This document shows positions 9,619 to 19,231 of a stretch of 64,000 bases of DNA, piece after piece. The DNA lies in assembly GCA_035570235.1 (NCBI GenBank), contig DATMML010000015.1, positions 1 to 64,000 of the forward strand. The letters are read 5' to 3'. The notes beneath the pieces are model-generated. The model worked only from the letters and a program-made list of their open reading frames with translations. It was not told where the DNA came from and did no database searches. Made by a program: the position numbers and the translations under genes. This stretch comes from Vicinamibacteria bacterium. Its GTDB lineage: Bacteria; Acidobacteriota; Vicinamibacteria; Fen-336. Numbering within the stretch: the stretch's first letter is position 1; every line of letters begins with the position of its first letter.

Positions 9619-10131
9619 TCAGAAGGGGGTATGGCCCTGGCCGTTGTCGTCGATGTAGATGAGACCGCTCTCGCTGGGGGTCCCCGCGGAGTCGAAAGCG
9701 GTGATCACCTGGCCTCCCACGATCAGCCGAGAGGCGGCAACGCCTCCGCTCGCGGTCTCGACCAGATGGGGATCGTAGACCCGCACGAAGTAGGGCTCGT
9801 CGCGGGGAGGAAAGTTGGCGGGTACGCCCGTCACCGTCCCCGACCAGGTGAGGGTGCCGGGGGTGAGGGTGAGCAAGACCCCCGCCTGGATCCCGGGCGG
9901 CGGCTGGCGCATCCAGCTCCCGAAGAAGACTACGGGATTCTCGCAGAGGGCGACGTTGCTGGGGATTACGGCCACGCAGCCCGCGGGCTGGCGATACTCC
10001 AGCCGCACTGAAACCAGGCGGGGCACGGACACCGGGGAGGGCCCCTCCATGGTCTGCACCTGGAAGCAGGCGCTCGTGAGGCTGGCGGCCACCAGCAGCG
10101 CTCCCCGTCCCCCGCGCGCGATGACGGTCAT
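9619..10131 (-). CDS. Small putative lipoprotein
   Basis: 170 residues. N-terminus TVIARGGRGALLVAASLTSACF has a charged start, a hydrophobic core and a lipobox LTSAC (Cys22). The remainder is beta-rich with Gly/Pro/Val and a C-terminal ESGLIYIDDNGQGHTPF. Two internal Cys (near residues 52 and 64) could pair. No known domain is recognised. I place the start at ATG 10131; the open frame continues far upstream antisense to the regulator gene, which I regard as GC-driven. It is convergent with the TPR lipoprotein (stops 24 bases apart) and divergent from the NtrC-type gene. Confidence 0.6.
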   Translation of the reverse strand: MTVIARGGRGALLVAASLTSACFQVQTMEGPSPVSVPRLVSVRLEYRQPAGCVAVIPSNVALCENPVVFFGSWMRQPPPGIQAGVLLTLTPGTLTWSGTVTGVPANFPPRDEPYFVRVYDPHLVETASGGVAASRLIVGGQVITAFDSAGTPSESGLIYIDDNGQGHTPF

Positions 10132-10194
10132 CGTTCTCCCCGGGCCCGCGGGGGATTCGGCCGCCCCGCCGGGCTTCCCGCCATTTCGACCCGA

Positions 10195-10204
10195 TGATAC
10201 CATC
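10195..10204 (+). promoter_or_regulatory. TGATACCATC element before the NtrC-type gene
   Basis: The 10-mer TGATACCATC lies 11 bases before the ATG at 10216. The same 10-mer occurs before the Crp/Fnr gene (23841-23850), and TGATATCATC occurs before the HEAT gene. It contains a TACCAT that could serve as -10. Confidence 0.3.
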
Positions 10205-10215
10205 TCCGCGTTCCC

Positions 10216-11622
10216 ATGGCAGACCGCGCTCAGACCCTGGTCCTCGTCCTCGATGATGACGACGACGTGCGCCGCACGTGCCTGGACCTCTTGCAGGCGC
10301 GCGGTCATCAGGCGGTGGGAGCGGCGTCGGTGGGAGAGGGCCTGCGGCTGTTCGACGAGCGGCGCCCGCAGGCCGTGCTCCTGGACCTGAAGCTCCCGGA
10401 TGGCGCGGGAATCGACGTGCTCCGAGAGATGGAGCGGCGGGCCCCGGGGACGCCGGTGGTGGTCATATCGGGGTATGGCAACGTCACGGAGGCGGTGGAG
10501 TCCATGCGCGTGGGGGCTGCCGACTTCATCGAGAAGCCGGTGGCCCGCGAGCGTCTGTTCCAGGTTCTGGACCGGGTCCTGGATTCGCCCAACCTGGGGC
10601 GGGAGGCGGATCTCGAGAAGCTGGCCGACGGTTCGCGCTATGGCACGGTGGGCCGATCCGATCCCATGCGGCGCATCTATCAACTCGTGGAGATGGCCGC
10701 CCCCACCAAGTGCCGGGTCCTGATCTCGGGGGAGCGGGGGACGGGGAAAGAGCTGATCGCACGCGCCATCCACGCCCTCTCCCCGCGGCGGGACAAGGCC
10801 TTCATCCAGATGAACTGTGCGGCCATCCCCGCGGAGCTCATCGAGAGCGAGATGTTCGGCCACGTTCGGGGGGCCTTCACGGGCGCCCTCGGCGACCGCA
10901 AGGGCAAGTTCGAGAGCGCGGCCCACGGCACCCTGTTCCTGGACGAGATCGGGGACATGAGCCTGATGACCCAGGTGAAGTTGCTCCGTGTCCTGCAAGA
11001 GGGGGAGGTCACCCCGGTGGGGAGCGCGGAGAGCCGGCCCGTCGATGTGCGCATCCTGGCTGCCACCAGCAAGAACCTGGTCGAAGAGATCGAGCGGGGA
11101 GCCTTCCGGGAGGACCTTTACGACCGCCTCAATGTCCTCAACATCGCCGTCCCCCCCCTGCGGGCGAGGCGGGAGGACATCCCCGAGCTGGCCCAGCACT
11201 TCCTGCGCCTGTCCAGCGTGGAAAACGACCTCAAGCCCAAGCGGCTCGCGCCGCGGGCAGTGGACTTCCTGACCCAGCTCCCCTGGCGGGGCAACGTGCG
11301 CGAGCTGCGCAACCTGATGGAGCGGCTGGTGGTGCTGGTGAGCAAGGAGGTCGTGACGCACCGCGATGTGATGGAGGCGCTCCAGATGACGGGGGCGGGG
11401 GCGCCCGCGGACGGCGGCCCCCTGCCCCTGCGCCAGGCGCGATCGCGCTTCGAGCGGCAGTACATCCTGGAGCGGCTCTCTGCGAACCGAGGGAACCTCG
11501 GGGAGACGGCCCGCGACCTCGGGATCGAGCGGACCAACCTCTATCGGAAGATGAAGCAACTCGGCCTCAGCAGCGATAAAGGGGCCCGCACCCACACGGG
11601 GGCTCGGAAGACAACGAGCTAG
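10216..11622 (+). CDS. Sigma-54-dependent NtrC-family response regulator
   Basis: 468-residue activator of sigma-54 promoters. Receiver domain 1-125 with the acidic pocket DDDDD (13-17) and phospho-acceptor Asp57 in VLLDLKLP. AAA+ domain about 143-370: Walker A GERGTGKE, the sigma-54-contact loop GAFTGA (near residue 220) and Walker B LFLDEIGD. A Fis-type helix-turn-helix closes the chain (about 425-460, NRGNLGETARDLGIERTNLYRKMKQLG). No kinase is adjacent; the NtrY-like kinase at 33398-37309 is a possible partner, and rpoN lies at 56181. Target genes are unknown. Confidence 0.92.
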   Translation: MADRAQTLVLVLDDDDDVRRTCLDLLQARGHQAVGAASVGEGLRLFDERRPQAVLLDLKLPDGAGIDVLREMERRAPGTPVVVISGYGNVTEAVESMRVGAADFIEKPVARERLFQVLDRVLDSPNLGREADLEKLADGSRYGTVGRSDPMRRIYQLVEMAAPTKCRVLISGERGTGKELIARAIHALSPRRDKAFIQMNCAAIPAELIESEMFGHVRGAFTGALGDRKGKFESAAHGTLFLDEIGDMSLMTQVKLLRVLQEGEVTPVGSAESRPVDVRILAATSKNLVEEIERGAFREDLYDRLNVLNIAVPPLRARREDIPELAQHFLRLSSVENDLKPKRLAPRAVDFLTQLPWRGNVRELRNLMERLVVLVSKEVVTHRDVMEALQMTGAGAPADGGPLPLRQARSRFERQYILERLSANRGNLGETARDLGIERTNLYRKMKQLGLSSDKGARTHTGARKTTS

Positions 11623-12090
11623 CGACGGTGGTGCCCCCCCGCACGGAACTAACCGGGATCCCCCCCCAGGGGCGAGCCTTCGCCCCACCGGGCCCAGGAG
11701 TTCCAGCAAGGCGCGGACATCGGCGGGGTCGGCGATTCCCATTGCCGAACCGATGTTGCAGGACCGATAGCGGCTAGTTGCAATCACGCAGCATTCTGGG
11801 GGCCCCTTTTTCGGCTACTCGCCCGCAAAGTGCTGATTTATTGGATAATTAGTCATTTGGCTGATCGTTGGCGCGCTTCCTGCTTTAGAGGGTGTGCGAT
11901 TGGGATCGCTTCATCCAGCCCTTTGCCGGCTGGTAGCGTCGGGGCCATCCGAAGCGTTCGACGAGGTTTGGAGGGAGCCGCGTCGGGCGCATCGGGCGTG
12001 GGGGTCACGTCGACCCCGCGGGCATCCGATGACCTCCAGCCGGGCCAGGCGGGTGACAGCGATCCCTTTTTTCTTGCCCTTCCCGCCCCT
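11623..12090. other. Intergenic gap with an AT-rich island
   Basis: No gene is supported in this stretch between the regulator and gmd. About 40 bases at 11829-11868 (for example ATTTATTGGATAATTAG) are strikingly AT-rich against the surrounding high G+C. A small hairpin GGGGTC/GACCCC occurs at 12001-12017. Short open frames on both strands lack any recognisable protein. Confidence 0.5.
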
Positions 12091-12120
12091 TTGACCGCCT
12101 CCCGCCCTGCGGTGTAGATT
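12091..12120 (+). promoter_or_regulatory. gmd promoter
   Basis: TTGACC (12091-12096), an 18-base spacer and TAGATT (12115-12120). Transcription would start near 12127, leaving a leader of about 25 bases with GGGAGA before the GTG at 12153. Confidence 0.6.
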
Positions 12121-12152
12121 CAGCGTTTCGCCCTTCGGCGGGAGATTCACGA

Positions 12153-13118
12153 GTGGCCGCAAAGAAAGCCTTCATCACCGGCATCACCGGCCAGGACGGC
12201 AGCTACCTGGCGGAGCTCCTCCTCGAGAAGGGGTACGAGGTCCACGGGCTGGTGCGTCGGAGCAGCTCGTTCAACACCTGGCGCATCGACCACGTGCGTG
12301 ACCATCTGATCCTTCACTACGGGGACCTCGTGGACCAGAACAGCCTGATCCGCACCCTGGAGGGCGTTTCCCCGGACGAGGTCTACAACCTGGCCGCCCA
12401 GAGCCACGTCAAGGTTTCCTTCGAGATGCCGGAGTACACCGGCAACGTTACCGCGCTCGGGGTCTTGCGCCTCCTCGACGCCCTGCGCGAGCTGGGCTTC
12501 TCCGCCCGCGTGTACCAGGCGGGCAGCTCGGAAATGTACGGCCTCGTCCAGGAGACGCCCCAGACGGAGCGCACGCCCTTCCATCCCCGCTCGCCCTACG
12601 GGGTGTCCAAGGTCTTCGGCCATTGGACCGCGATCAACTACCGGGAAGGCTACGGCATGCACGTCTCCAACGGCATCCTCTTCAACCACGAGTCGCCCCG
12701 GCGGGGGGAGAACTTTGTGACCCGCAAGATCACCATGGGCCTGGCCGCGATCAAGAAGGGGAAGACCCGCGAGCTGCGGCTCGGGAACCTGGAGGCCCGC
12801 CGGGACTGGGGCTTTGCCAAGGACTACGCCGAGGCCATGTGGCTCATGCTCCAGCGCGATAAGCCGGACGACTACGTGGTGGCCACGGGGGAGAACCACT
12901 CCGTGCGGGAGTTCCTGGAGGAGGCCTTTTCCTACGCCGGCCTCGATTGGCGGGAGTACGTGAAGGTGGACCCCAAGTACTTTCGCCCCGCGGAGGTGGA
13001 TCTGCTTCTCGGCGACCCCGCCAAGGCCCAAAAGGTCCTGGGCTGGAAGACCCGGGTCGGATTCCGGGAGCTCGTCCGCCTCATGGTAGACGCGGACATG
13101 GAGGGGCAGGGCCGCTAG
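12153..13118 (+). CDS. gmd: GDP-mannose 4,6-dehydratase
   Basis: 321-residue SDR enzyme converting GDP-mannose to GDP-4-keto-6-deoxymannose, the first step to GDP-fucose/rhamnose-type sugars for surface glycans. The Rossmann motif GITGQDG is at 10-16; the family block [15 protein letters not shown] follows; the catalytic YxxxK is YGVSK near residue 149. C-terminal residues [19 protein letters not shown] match the family end. Length is slightly short of the usual 340-370. GTG start with GGGAGA upstream. No epimerase/reductase (fcl, rmd) follows; the next gene, ispG, is convergent, sharing a CTAG at the two stops. Confidence 0.93.
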   Translation: MAAKKAFITGITGQDGSYLAELLLEKGYEVHGLVRRSSSFNTWRIDHVRDHLILHYGDLVDQNSLIRTLEGVSPDEVYNLAAQSHVKVSFEMPEYTGNVTALGVLRLLDALRELGFSARVYQAGSSEMYGLVQETPQTERTPFHPRSPYGVSKVFGHWTAINYREGYGMHVSNGILFNHESPRRGENFVTRKITMGLAAIKKGKTRELRLGNLEARRDWGFAKDYAEAMWLMLQRDKPDDYVVATGENHSVREFLEEAFSYAGLDWREYVKVDPKYFRPAEVDLLLGDPAKAQKVLGWKTRVGFRELVRLMVDADMEGQGR

Positions 13119-14272
13119 GCGGCGGGGACGGGGCCGGCCTTGGTCTCGATGAGCGCGTCCAGCTCCTGCTTCAGGCGGCCCAGGATCTCGTCGTAGGTGA
13201 ACATCCCCACCGTCTCCGTCTGGCGCTTCAGGTTGACGTGGGTGGGGCCGCACCAGAGACCGAGGTCCGCGTCGTCGGTCTCTCCGGGGCCGTTCACCCG
13301 GCAGCCCATGACGGCGATGGTGAGGGCGTGCCGCTCGGCGTAGACCGACATCTTCTTCACCGCCTCCGCCAGCTCCACGAATTTCTCGTTCTCCACCCTC
13401 GAGCAGGAGGGGCAGGAGATGATGTTGAGGCGGTCGTCGTCGAAGACAGGGACCGAGCGGTAGCGGCCGGCGGCGATGTCGGCCAGGATTTGCTGGCCGA
13501 CCACCACCTCCTCGTACTTGCGGGGGTTGGGGAGGGTGAGGCTGACCCGCAGGGTGTCGCCGATCCCCCGGGAGAGGAGCTGCTCGAAGGCCACCCGGGT
13601 CTTTATGATCCCCTCGGGAGGGACACCGGCCTCGGTCACGCCCAGGTGGAGGGGGACGTCGGGGCGGAGGGCCGCGAAGCGGGTGTTGGCGTCGATCACC
13701 TTGCGGGGGTGTGAGTCCTTGAGGCTCACCACGTAGCGGTCAAAGCCCAGCTCGTCCAGCATCCGGCAATGGTCGAGGGCCGACTCCACGAGGGCGGCGA
13801 CGTCGTCCTCGGGATGGCGGGCCTTGGTCTCCGGGTCCACGCTCCCGCAGTTGACGCCCACGCGAATCGCGCAATCGTGGTCGCGGGCGACCGCGGCCAG
13901 GAAGCGCACCTTCTCCCGGACCGGCTTCTCCTTCTCGTGATGGTAGAGATGGCCGGGGTTGTAGCGCACCTTGTCCACGTGGGGGGCCACCTGGGCGGCC
14001 AGGCGGTAGTTCTCCTGCAGATCCACGACCAGGTTGGCCGTGGTCTGCCGCCGGATCTCGGCCAGGGCTTCCACGTCCCGGGTGTTGTCGACGGCAATGC
14101 GGACGAGGGCCGCCCCCGCCTGGGCGATGGACTCTGCTTGGGCCACGGTGGCGTCGATGTCCTGGGTGCGGGTGGCGCACATGCTCTGCACCCCCACCGG
14201 GTGGCCTGCGCCCAGGGCCACCTTCCCGATGCGCACGGTGCGGGTCGGGTTCCGCTTCATACCTTCCCGCAT
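13115..14272 (-). CDS. ispG: 4-hydroxy-3-methylbut-2-en-1-yl diphosphate synthase (flavodoxin)
   Basis: About 385 residues. Converts methylerythritol cyclodiphosphate to HMBPP in the MEP isoprenoid pathway using a [4Fe-4S] cluster. Visible: TIM-barrel start [13 protein letters not shown], and the C-terminal cluster ligands in SCPSCSR and [10 protein letters not shown], with Glu of NGPGE as third-type ligand typical of GcpE. Start is ATG 14272 or ATG 14260; a TTG further up is less likely. It is the last gene of a minus-strand run behind an ABC permease (34 bases apart). Its stop codon overlaps the gmd stop on the other strand. Confidence 0.93.
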   Translation of the reverse strand: MREGMKRNPTRTVRIGKVALGAGHPVGVQSMCATRTQDIDATVAQAESIAQAGAALVRIAVDNTRDVEALAEIRRQTTANLVVDLQENYRLAAQVAPHVDKVRYNPGHLYHHEKEKPVREKVRFLAAVARDHDCAIRVGVNCGSVDPETKARHPEDDVAALVESALDHCRMLDELGFDRYVVSLKDSHPRKVIDANTRFAALRPDVPLHLGVTEAGVPPEGIIKTRVAFEQLLSRGIGDTLRVSLTLPNPRKYEEVVVGQQILADIAAGRYRSVPVFDDDRLNIISCPSCSRVENEKFVELAEAVKKMSVYAERHALTIAVMGCRVNGPGETDDADLGLWCGPTHVNLKRQTETVGMFTYDEILGRLKQELDALIETKAGPVPAA

Positions 14273-14306
14273 CGTAACAGAGGCGCTCGGCTGCGCCAAG
14301 GCGCCC

Positions 14307-15992
14307 TCATTCCATCTGCTCCAGGGCCCGCACTCCCTGCCGCATGGGAAACCAGAAGGTGGCCAGGCTCGTGGCGAGGGCGGCCACGAGGCAGAGGGCC
14401 ATCAGCACCCGGCGGCCCAGCGCGATCGGCTCCCCCCGGTATTGGTGCCAGAGATAGACGGATGCCGGCCAGGCGAGGAGACCGACCACGACCAGGATGA
14501 AGAGAACGGCGAGGACCATGAAGGCGATGCCCCCGTAGGAGCCCGCGACCTGGGTGAGGTTCTCGGCGGAGAAGCGCGGATACCGCGCCCCCATCCCCGC
14601 GGCCAGGCCCACGAGGGCGAAACTCATAAAGAAGATGGCCACCCCCCCCAGCACCCGCAGAACGGGGGTCACCCCCAGCAACTCGTTGGAGACGAGGGTC
14701 AAGGTCTCGGCCAGGAATAGGATGGGGACGAGGCCGGTCCAGAACTTCGACCACAGGAAGGCCGTCATGGTGACGGGGGAGGCCCGGACCAGCCAAAAGG
14801 CGGAGCCCTCGGCGGACACGGCAGGGAAGACGAAACGCACCGCGACCGCAGAGAGCACGAACGCGGCCATGCCCAGGTTCACAAAGGCGTAGGCGTTCTT
14901 GATCACGCCGCTCATGTAGGGGATCCGCTCCAGGTCCAGGACCCGGAAGTTGTAGACGTAGACCAGGGCCAAGGCCAGGAGGAGCAGGAGCTGCGACCAC
15001 TGGGCGGTGTCCCGCAGGAAGACCTTGAGGTCCTTGAGGAGCAAGTGGCGGGAGACGGGCGTGAGGGGCAGGTAGGAGGCGAGGGTCTCCAGAAGCCGCA
15101 GGCGGGTGAAGCGCGCCTTGCGGGCCTCCTGCGCCTTGCTCCAGGCCGAGAAGTAGTGCCGGGTGAAGGCCAGGCGGGTCAGGATGGTGAAGGCGAGGGC
15201 GGTGGTCCACAGGGACCCCAGGTGCAAGACGTCGATCCCGCCCTGGAGGGCGGTGAAGAGGCTCTCCCCGGCCCAGAAGGAGGGCAGGAGGGGCGTGAGG
15301 GGGGACTGCAGGGTCGCGAAGAAGGCGGTCACGTCGGGGAGGGATTGGACGCTGAGCAGCCGCTCCGGGCGCAGAACCCGAAGGAGCAGGATCAGGCTGA
15401 TGGCAAAGAGCACGCCCATCAGCATCAGGACATCCCGGGCCCGGCGGGCGGGGAAGATGCTGACCAAGAGCAGGGTCAACGCGCAGCCCGCGGCCACGGG
15501 GATGATCACGAAGGGCACGAGCGTCAAGCCGGCGGTCAGGTAGTAGCCAGCCCCCGCACAGCGGGCCAGGCCCACGGCCAAGAGCACGGGCAAGAGGAAG
15601 GTGACCACCATCCAGGAGGATTGGCCCAGGGTCTGGACGTAGCGGGAGTAGAAGAGACGGTGCCGGGGAACCGGGGCCGCCACCAAGAGGCGTAGGTCTT
15701 CGGAGAGGAAGAAGGTGGAGAGGGAGGTGACGAGGGCGCTGAAGGCGAGGAAGGAAAGGAAGGTCAAGAAGAGCCAGGACAGACCCAGGCGCACCAGGTA
15801 GTCCCCGAGTTCCTCGTAGTCCAGGAGCTGCAGGGTGAGGTAGAAGACGACCGCGAAGATGGCGACCCCAACCAGAAGGCCGATGCTCCCGAAGAGCGTG
15901 ACCCGGGCCGCGTCCCCACGCTCCCGGCGGCGCATCCGGTTCCGCAAAGCCAGGAGGACGGGCCGCAGGAGGTAGGGGAAGGCCTCCGTCAC
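14307..15992 (-). CDS. ABC transporter permease, large multi-pass
   Basis: 561-residue inner-membrane protein with many hydrophobic segments (I count at least 12, from about residue 40 to the C-terminus at 555), consistent with ABC-2-type or putative-exporter permeases of about 550 residues. The GTG start at 15992 overlaps the stop of the ATPase gene by 4 bases (GTGA), so translation is coupled and this is the partner membrane subunit. A long loop of Arg-rich sequence near 315-345 ([16 protein letters not shown]) is probably cytoplasmic. Substrate cannot be inferred. Upstream in the same operon is a transglutaminase-like protein; downstream is ispG. Confidence 0.8.
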   Translation of the reverse strand: MTEAFPYLLRPVLLALRNRMRRRERGDAARVTLFGSIGLLVGVAIFAVVFYLTLQLLDYEELGDYLVRLGLSWLFLTFLSFLAFSALVTSLSTFFLSEDLRLLVAAPVPRHRLFYSRYVQTLGQSSWMVVTFLLPVLLAVGLARCAGAGYYLTAGLTLVPFVIIPVAAGCALTLLLVSIFPARRARDVLMLMGVLFAISLILLLRVLRPERLLSVQSLPDVTAFFATLQSPLTPLLPSFWAGESLFTALQGGIDVLHLGSLWTTALAFTILTRLAFTRHYFSAWSKAQEARKARFTRLRLLETLASYLPLTPVSRHLLLKDLKVFLRDTAQWSQLLLLLALALVYVYNFRVLDLERIPYMSGVIKNAYAFVNLGMAAFVLSAVAVRFVFPAVSAEGSAFWLVRASPVTMTAFLWSKFWTGLVPILFLAETLTLVSNELLGVTPVLRVLGGVAIFFMSFALVGLAAGMGARYPRFSAENLTQVAGSYGGIAFMVLAVLFILVVVGLLAWPASVYLWHQYRGEPIALGRRVLMALCLVAALATSLATFWFPMRQGVRALEQME

Positions 15993-16741
15993 AGCGCCTC
16001 GTCGATCTCCTGCAGGCCGCCGCCGCCGGTCAGCTTCAGGAAGACCGGGGTCAGATGCTCGGCCTCGCCTCCGGCCAGGATGCGCAGCTCGTCCACCGTC
16101 CCCCGGGCGATGATGCGGCCCCCCTGGATAATGCTGATGCGATCGCACATCTCCTGGGCCACCTCCAGGGTGTGGGTGCTCATCAATATGGCCACGCCCT
16201 TCCGGCTCATCACCCGGAACACATCCTTGATGAGCCGCGCTCCGCGGGGGTCAAGACCTACCATGGGCTCATCCACGAGGATGGCCCGCGGCCGATGAAG
16301 AAAGGCCGCGCATAGGACCAGCCGCTGCTTCATGCCGTGGGAAAAGCTCTCGATGAGCTCACCCTCCCAGGGGCCGAGTTCGAAGAGGTCCAGCATCTCC
16401 AGGAGGCGCCCCTGCACGGCCTGGGCTTCGAGGCCGTAGAGGCCCGCGTGGAAGCGAAGGAACTCGCCCGCGGTGAGCTTTTCGTAGAGGAAGGGCCGGT
16501 CGGGGATGAACCCGAGGGCGCTCTTGGCGGCCTCCGGTTCCCGGGACAGGTCGTGCCCGTCAATGACGATGCGCCCGCGGGTGGGCTTGAGCAACCCCGC
16601 GATGATACGGATGGTGGTGGTCTTGCCCGCCCCGTTCGGCCCCAGGAAGCCGTGGATCTCGCCTTTGGGCACCTCCAGACTGACGCCGTCCACGGCCGTG
16701 AACGCTCCGTATCTCTTGACCAGGTCTTGGACCAGGATCAT
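15989..16741 (-). CDS. ABC transporter ATP-binding protein
   Basis: 250-residue ATPase of the ABC-2/CcmA (NatA-like) class. Walker [11 protein letters not shown] (about 35-44), Q-loop near FIPDRPF, a divergent signature SFSHGMKQR, Walker B ILVDEPMVGLD and switch His in MSTHTLEVAQ. The signature has SHGMKQ instead of LSGGQ, common in this class. ATG 16741 is preceded by GGGAG and lies 9 bases after the transglutaminase-like gene. With the coupled permease it forms an exporter or an uptake-independent membrane machine of unknown cargo. Confidence 0.9.
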   Translation of the reverse strand: MILVQDLVKRYGAFTAVDGVSLEVPKGEIHGFLGPNGAGKTTTIRIIAGLLKPTRGRIVIDGHDLSREPEAAKSALGFIPDRPFLYEKLTAGEFLRFHAGLYGLEAQAVQGRLLEMLDLFELGPWEGELIESFSHGMKQRLVLCAAFLHRPRAILVDEPMVGLDPRGARLIKDVFRVMSRKGVAILMSTHTLEVAQEMCDRISIIQGGRIIARGTVDELRILAGGEAEHLTPVFLKLTGGGGLQEIDEAL

Positions 16742-16750
16742 TACCGCTCC

Positions 16751-18367
16751 CTACCGCCTGAGAAAGGACCAGCAGCCCCGTCCGCCGCCGTCCCGACGCG
16801 GGATCGGGATGTCGAGGGGCGGGCGGTCCATGTTTTGGCCAACCAGGACGGGGGTGGATCCGGGCCGTGTCTGGAGCTCGAGGATGCTGAGCCGTGCCCG
16901 GCCGACGATGCCGAGGATGGCGGCCTGACGGTCCAGCCCGCCGCGAGCCAGGCGGATATGGGTGGCATCGGCGGGGAACTGGTTCAGGGTGGGATCCACG
17001 GGCAGCCAGAGCCCGCGCCCGGGGGGCCCCTCCACGTAGACCTCGGGCCAGGCGTGGTAGTAGAAAGCGCCCCGCACGTACACGAGCCCAACCGCGATCC
17101 GGGAGGGGATACGGAGCGAGCGGGCCATGGCCACGTAGAGGACGGTGTGTTCGTTGCAGTCGCCGACGCGGGTGCGCAGGACCTCGAGGGCGTCGGGGAG
17201 GCTCACCGTCGGCTTCTTCTCCAGAATCGCGTGGACGTAGCGAACCAGTTTCTCGGCCCTCTCTCGGGGCCCGCGCGCCTCGGAAGTGGCCCCTTTGGCC
17301 TCGTTCACGATCGCAGGGGCATCGCTCTCCAGGAACGGCTCCGGAGCCAGGAAGCCCGCGGCTTCCGGGTCGGCGGGACCGGGGAGCAAGGTGCGGGCAT
17401 CGACGATCTCGAAGACGTCGCCCGAGACCGACTGCCCGGCGCCTTGGAGCTCGGGGTCGGAGAAGCCCTCCCCCCCCGTGAGCCGCACCCGCAGGCGTTC
17501 CACCGCGGTAGGGTCATCGATCCGTCGGGAGGGGGGGGCCACCACCGGCACCGCGGCCGCCTCCAGCATGTCGGTCTGGATCTGACCGGGGACGGCCAGG
17601 GCGGTGGCCCGCTCCGGGGACTCCCGGACCACGATCATGCCGATCGGGCTCTCCTCGCGGACCACCTCCCCGAGGTCGGTCAGCCAGGAGGTGGACTTCA
17701 CGCCAGCGAAGACCGTCTCCACGCGAAAGGCGGGCACGGGCCGGCCCGCCGACCCCACGATCTCGCGCGCCTTCACCTCCAGGACCATGCGCGCGTTGTG
17801 GAGCGTGGCCGGATCGAAGACCGAGACCTCGAACTTCTTGCCCGGGGCCAAGCCCTCCGCGGCCAACCGGCGGGGCAGGCTCATGGCCAGAGCCGGGGCC
17901 TCGGGAAGGATCCGGGTCTCGGACCGGGTGCCGGACGGCGTGCGCACGGTGAGGGTCAGGCGGAGGCCCTCCAGAACGCCCTCCACCACGGTGGGCCCGG
18001 TGCCGGGGTCGAGGGAGAAGGAAAACCTGCGCAGGGCGAAAGCGGAGTCGACCCGGGCCGTGCTCTGGATGCGGACCGCGGTCGGGGCCCCGAGCAGGTT
18101 CATTTGCAAGCGCGCGTCTTCCTGCAGGTCATAGCCCTCGGGGTTTGGGCTGACCTGGCTCACAGAGAATCCGATCTTCTCGTTGCGATAGTAGATGCCC
18201 CGCCATTGGGCGGTCGAGCCGTAGCGGGCCAGGTCGGCGGCGAGGGCCACGGCGGGCGTCAGGTAGGCCTGGCGAACCAGAAACCCCATCTGCGCGAGCC
18301 AGGCCAGAAGCACGAGCAAAGAGAGGCCGCGCCCCAGAAGGGGAGGGACGGGACGGAGGAACGTCAC
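16751..18367 (-). CDS. Transglutaminase-like membrane-anchored protein
   Basis: About 538 residues. An N-terminal membrane helix (about 8-30, LGRGLSLLVLLAWLAQMGFL) anchors a large extracytoplasmic beta-rich part (40-390) and a C-terminal transglutaminase-like cysteine-protease fold (about 395-500). The catalytic triad is visible: Cys in VGDCNEHT, His in YYHAWPEV and Asp in LPVDPTLNQ. The family includes peptidases and cross-linking enzymes in the envelope. I chose GTG 18367, because the perfect TATAAT (18402-18407, minus strand) overlaps the only upstream ATG (18403). First gene of an operon with the ABC ATPase and permease, so it may act with that transporter. Confidence 0.75.
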   Translation of the reverse strand: MTFLRPVPPLLGRGLSLLVLLAWLAQMGFLVRQAYLTPAVALAADLARYGSTAQWRGIYYRNEKIGFSVSQVSPNPEGYDLQEDARLQMNLLGAPTAVRIQSTARVDSAFALRRFSFSLDPGTGPTVVEGVLEGLRLTLTVRTPSGTRSETRILPEAPALAMSLPRRLAAEGLAPGKKFEVSVFDPATLHNARMVLEVKAREIVGSAGRPVPAFRVETVFAGVKSTSWLTDLGEVVREESPIGMIVVRESPERATALAVPGQIQTDMLEAAAVPVVAPPSRRIDDPTAVERLRVRLTGGEGFSDPELQGAGQSVSGDVFEIVDARTLLPGPADPEAAGFLAPEPFLESDAPAIVNEAKGATSEARGPRERAEKLVRYVHAILEKKPTVSLPDALEVLRTRVGDCNEHTVLYVAMARSLRIPSRIAVGLVYVRGAFYYHAWPEVYVEGPPGRGLWLPVDPTLNQFPADATHIRLARGGLDRQAAILGIVGRARLSILELQTRPGSTPVLVGQNMDRPPLDIPIPRRDGGGRGCWSFLRR

Positions 18368-18401
18368 ACCATGACCTGGAGCGCCCCGCCCGGCATGAGC
18401 C

Positions 18402-18407
18402 ATTATA
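18402..18407 (-). promoter_or_regulatory. TATAAT -10 of the transglutaminase/ABC/ispG operon
   Basis: A perfect TATAAT on the minus strand, about 35 bases upstream of the chosen GTG at 18367. The -35 region is GC-rich with no match. Together with the opposing element at 18454-18463 it makes a compact divergent promoter region of about 100 bases. Confidence 0.5.
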
Positions 18408-18453
18408 CCGCCCGGGGCGGCGGGCCACGGCTCTGCGTCGGCCCTTGGGCGCG

Positions 18454-18463
18454 GTGCTAGACT
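18454..18463 (+). promoter_or_regulatory. trmJ extended -10, leaderless layout
   Basis: GTGCTAGACT with TAGACT at 18458-18463. Only six bases separate it from the GTG start at 18470, so transcription would begin at or next to the start codon. Confidence 0.5.
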
Positions 18464-18469
18464 CCCGGG

Positions 18470-19201
18470 GTGGACCCCTCCGCGGTCGAGATCGTGCTCG
18501 TGCGGCCCGCCCGTCCCGGCAACGTGGGGGCCGCCGGCCGGGCCATGAAGAACATGGGAATCCGCGTGCTCAAGCTGGTGGGTCCCCCCGTGGCGCTCCA
18601 GGGGCCGGAAGCGCGCCGGCTCGCGCACGGCGCCGAGGACGTGCTCGATGGCGCCACCGTTTGGGAAGACCTGGGCGCAGCCGTGGCCCCGAGCACGCTG
18701 GTCGTGGGTACGTCAGGCCGTCCCGCCCCCGGGGCTTGGACGCCCCGTCAGATGGCGCACGAAGCCACCGCCCTGGCCGGGGGGGGACGGGTCAGCCTGG
18801 TTTTCGGCCCCGAGGCCACCGGCCTGACGCGGGAAGAGCTGGCTCTCTGCCACCGGCGCGTACATATCCCGACCGACAGCGCCCAGCCTTCCTTGAATCT
18901 CGCCCAGGCCGTCCTCCTCGTGGCTTATGAGATCCGGCTCTCCTCGATCGGCCCCCGCGAGGAGGAGGCGGAGGCCCGCGCCTCCACGGGCGAGCAGGAG
19001 CAGGCCCTGGACGAACTGCGCCACGCCCTGCTCGGCATAGGCTATCTGAACCCGGACAACCCGGAGGCCATCCTGGCCGAGATCCGGGTCCTGCTCTCGC
19101 GGGCGGGACCGACGCCGCGCGAAGTGTCCCTCCTGCGTGGCCTCGCCCGCCAGATCGGCTGGGCGGCGCGGATTGCGCGCGGGCGGGCGGCGAGCAGATA
19201 A
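18470..19201 (+). CDS. trmJ: tRNA (cytidine/uridine-2'-O-)-methyltransferase, TrmJ-like
   Basis: 243-residue SPOUT (knotted) methyltransferase that modifies the 2'-O of tRNA position 32 with SAM. Motif 1 NVGAAGRAMKNMG (Asn and Arg typical of SpoU), motif 2 LVFGPEATGLTREEL, motif 3 PTDSAQPSLNLAQAVLLVAYE, in the right order for TrmH/TrmJ. A C-terminal helical extension (about 165-243) matches TrmJ rather than TrmH. The GTG start sits immediately after the -10 element, suggesting a leaderless mRNA. First gene of a plus-strand run to pilT and hflX. Confidence 0.85.
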   Translation: MDPSAVEIVLVRPARPGNVGAAGRAMKNMGIRVLKLVGPPVALQGPEARRLAHGAEDVLDGATVWEDLGAAVAPSTLVVGTSGRPAPGAWTPRQMAHEATALAGGGRVSLVFGPEATGLTREELALCHRRVHIPTDSAQPSLNLAQAVLLVAYEIRLSSIGPREEEAEARASTGEQEQALDELRHALLGIGYLNPDNPEAILAEIRVLLSRAGPTPREVSLLRGLARQIGWAARIARGRAASR

Positions 19202-19231
19202 TGTCGAACCGGTGGATCGCGGGAGGCGAGA

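Noticed and set aside
9619-11787. A 722-residue open frame on the minus strand across the NtrC-type gene
   Set aside because: Only its 3' 513 bases look like a protein; the rest is antisense to a clear sigma-54 activator and reads as low-complexity, as expected in GC-rich DNA.
11623-11787. A possible broken gene (ADPADVRALLELLG) on the minus strand
   Set aside because: Short stretch, not recognisable, no start or homologue pattern.
16337-18460. A 707-residue plus-strand frame antisense to the transglutaminase-like gene
   Set aside because: Contains no family motifs and is opposite to a gene with an intact catalytic triad.
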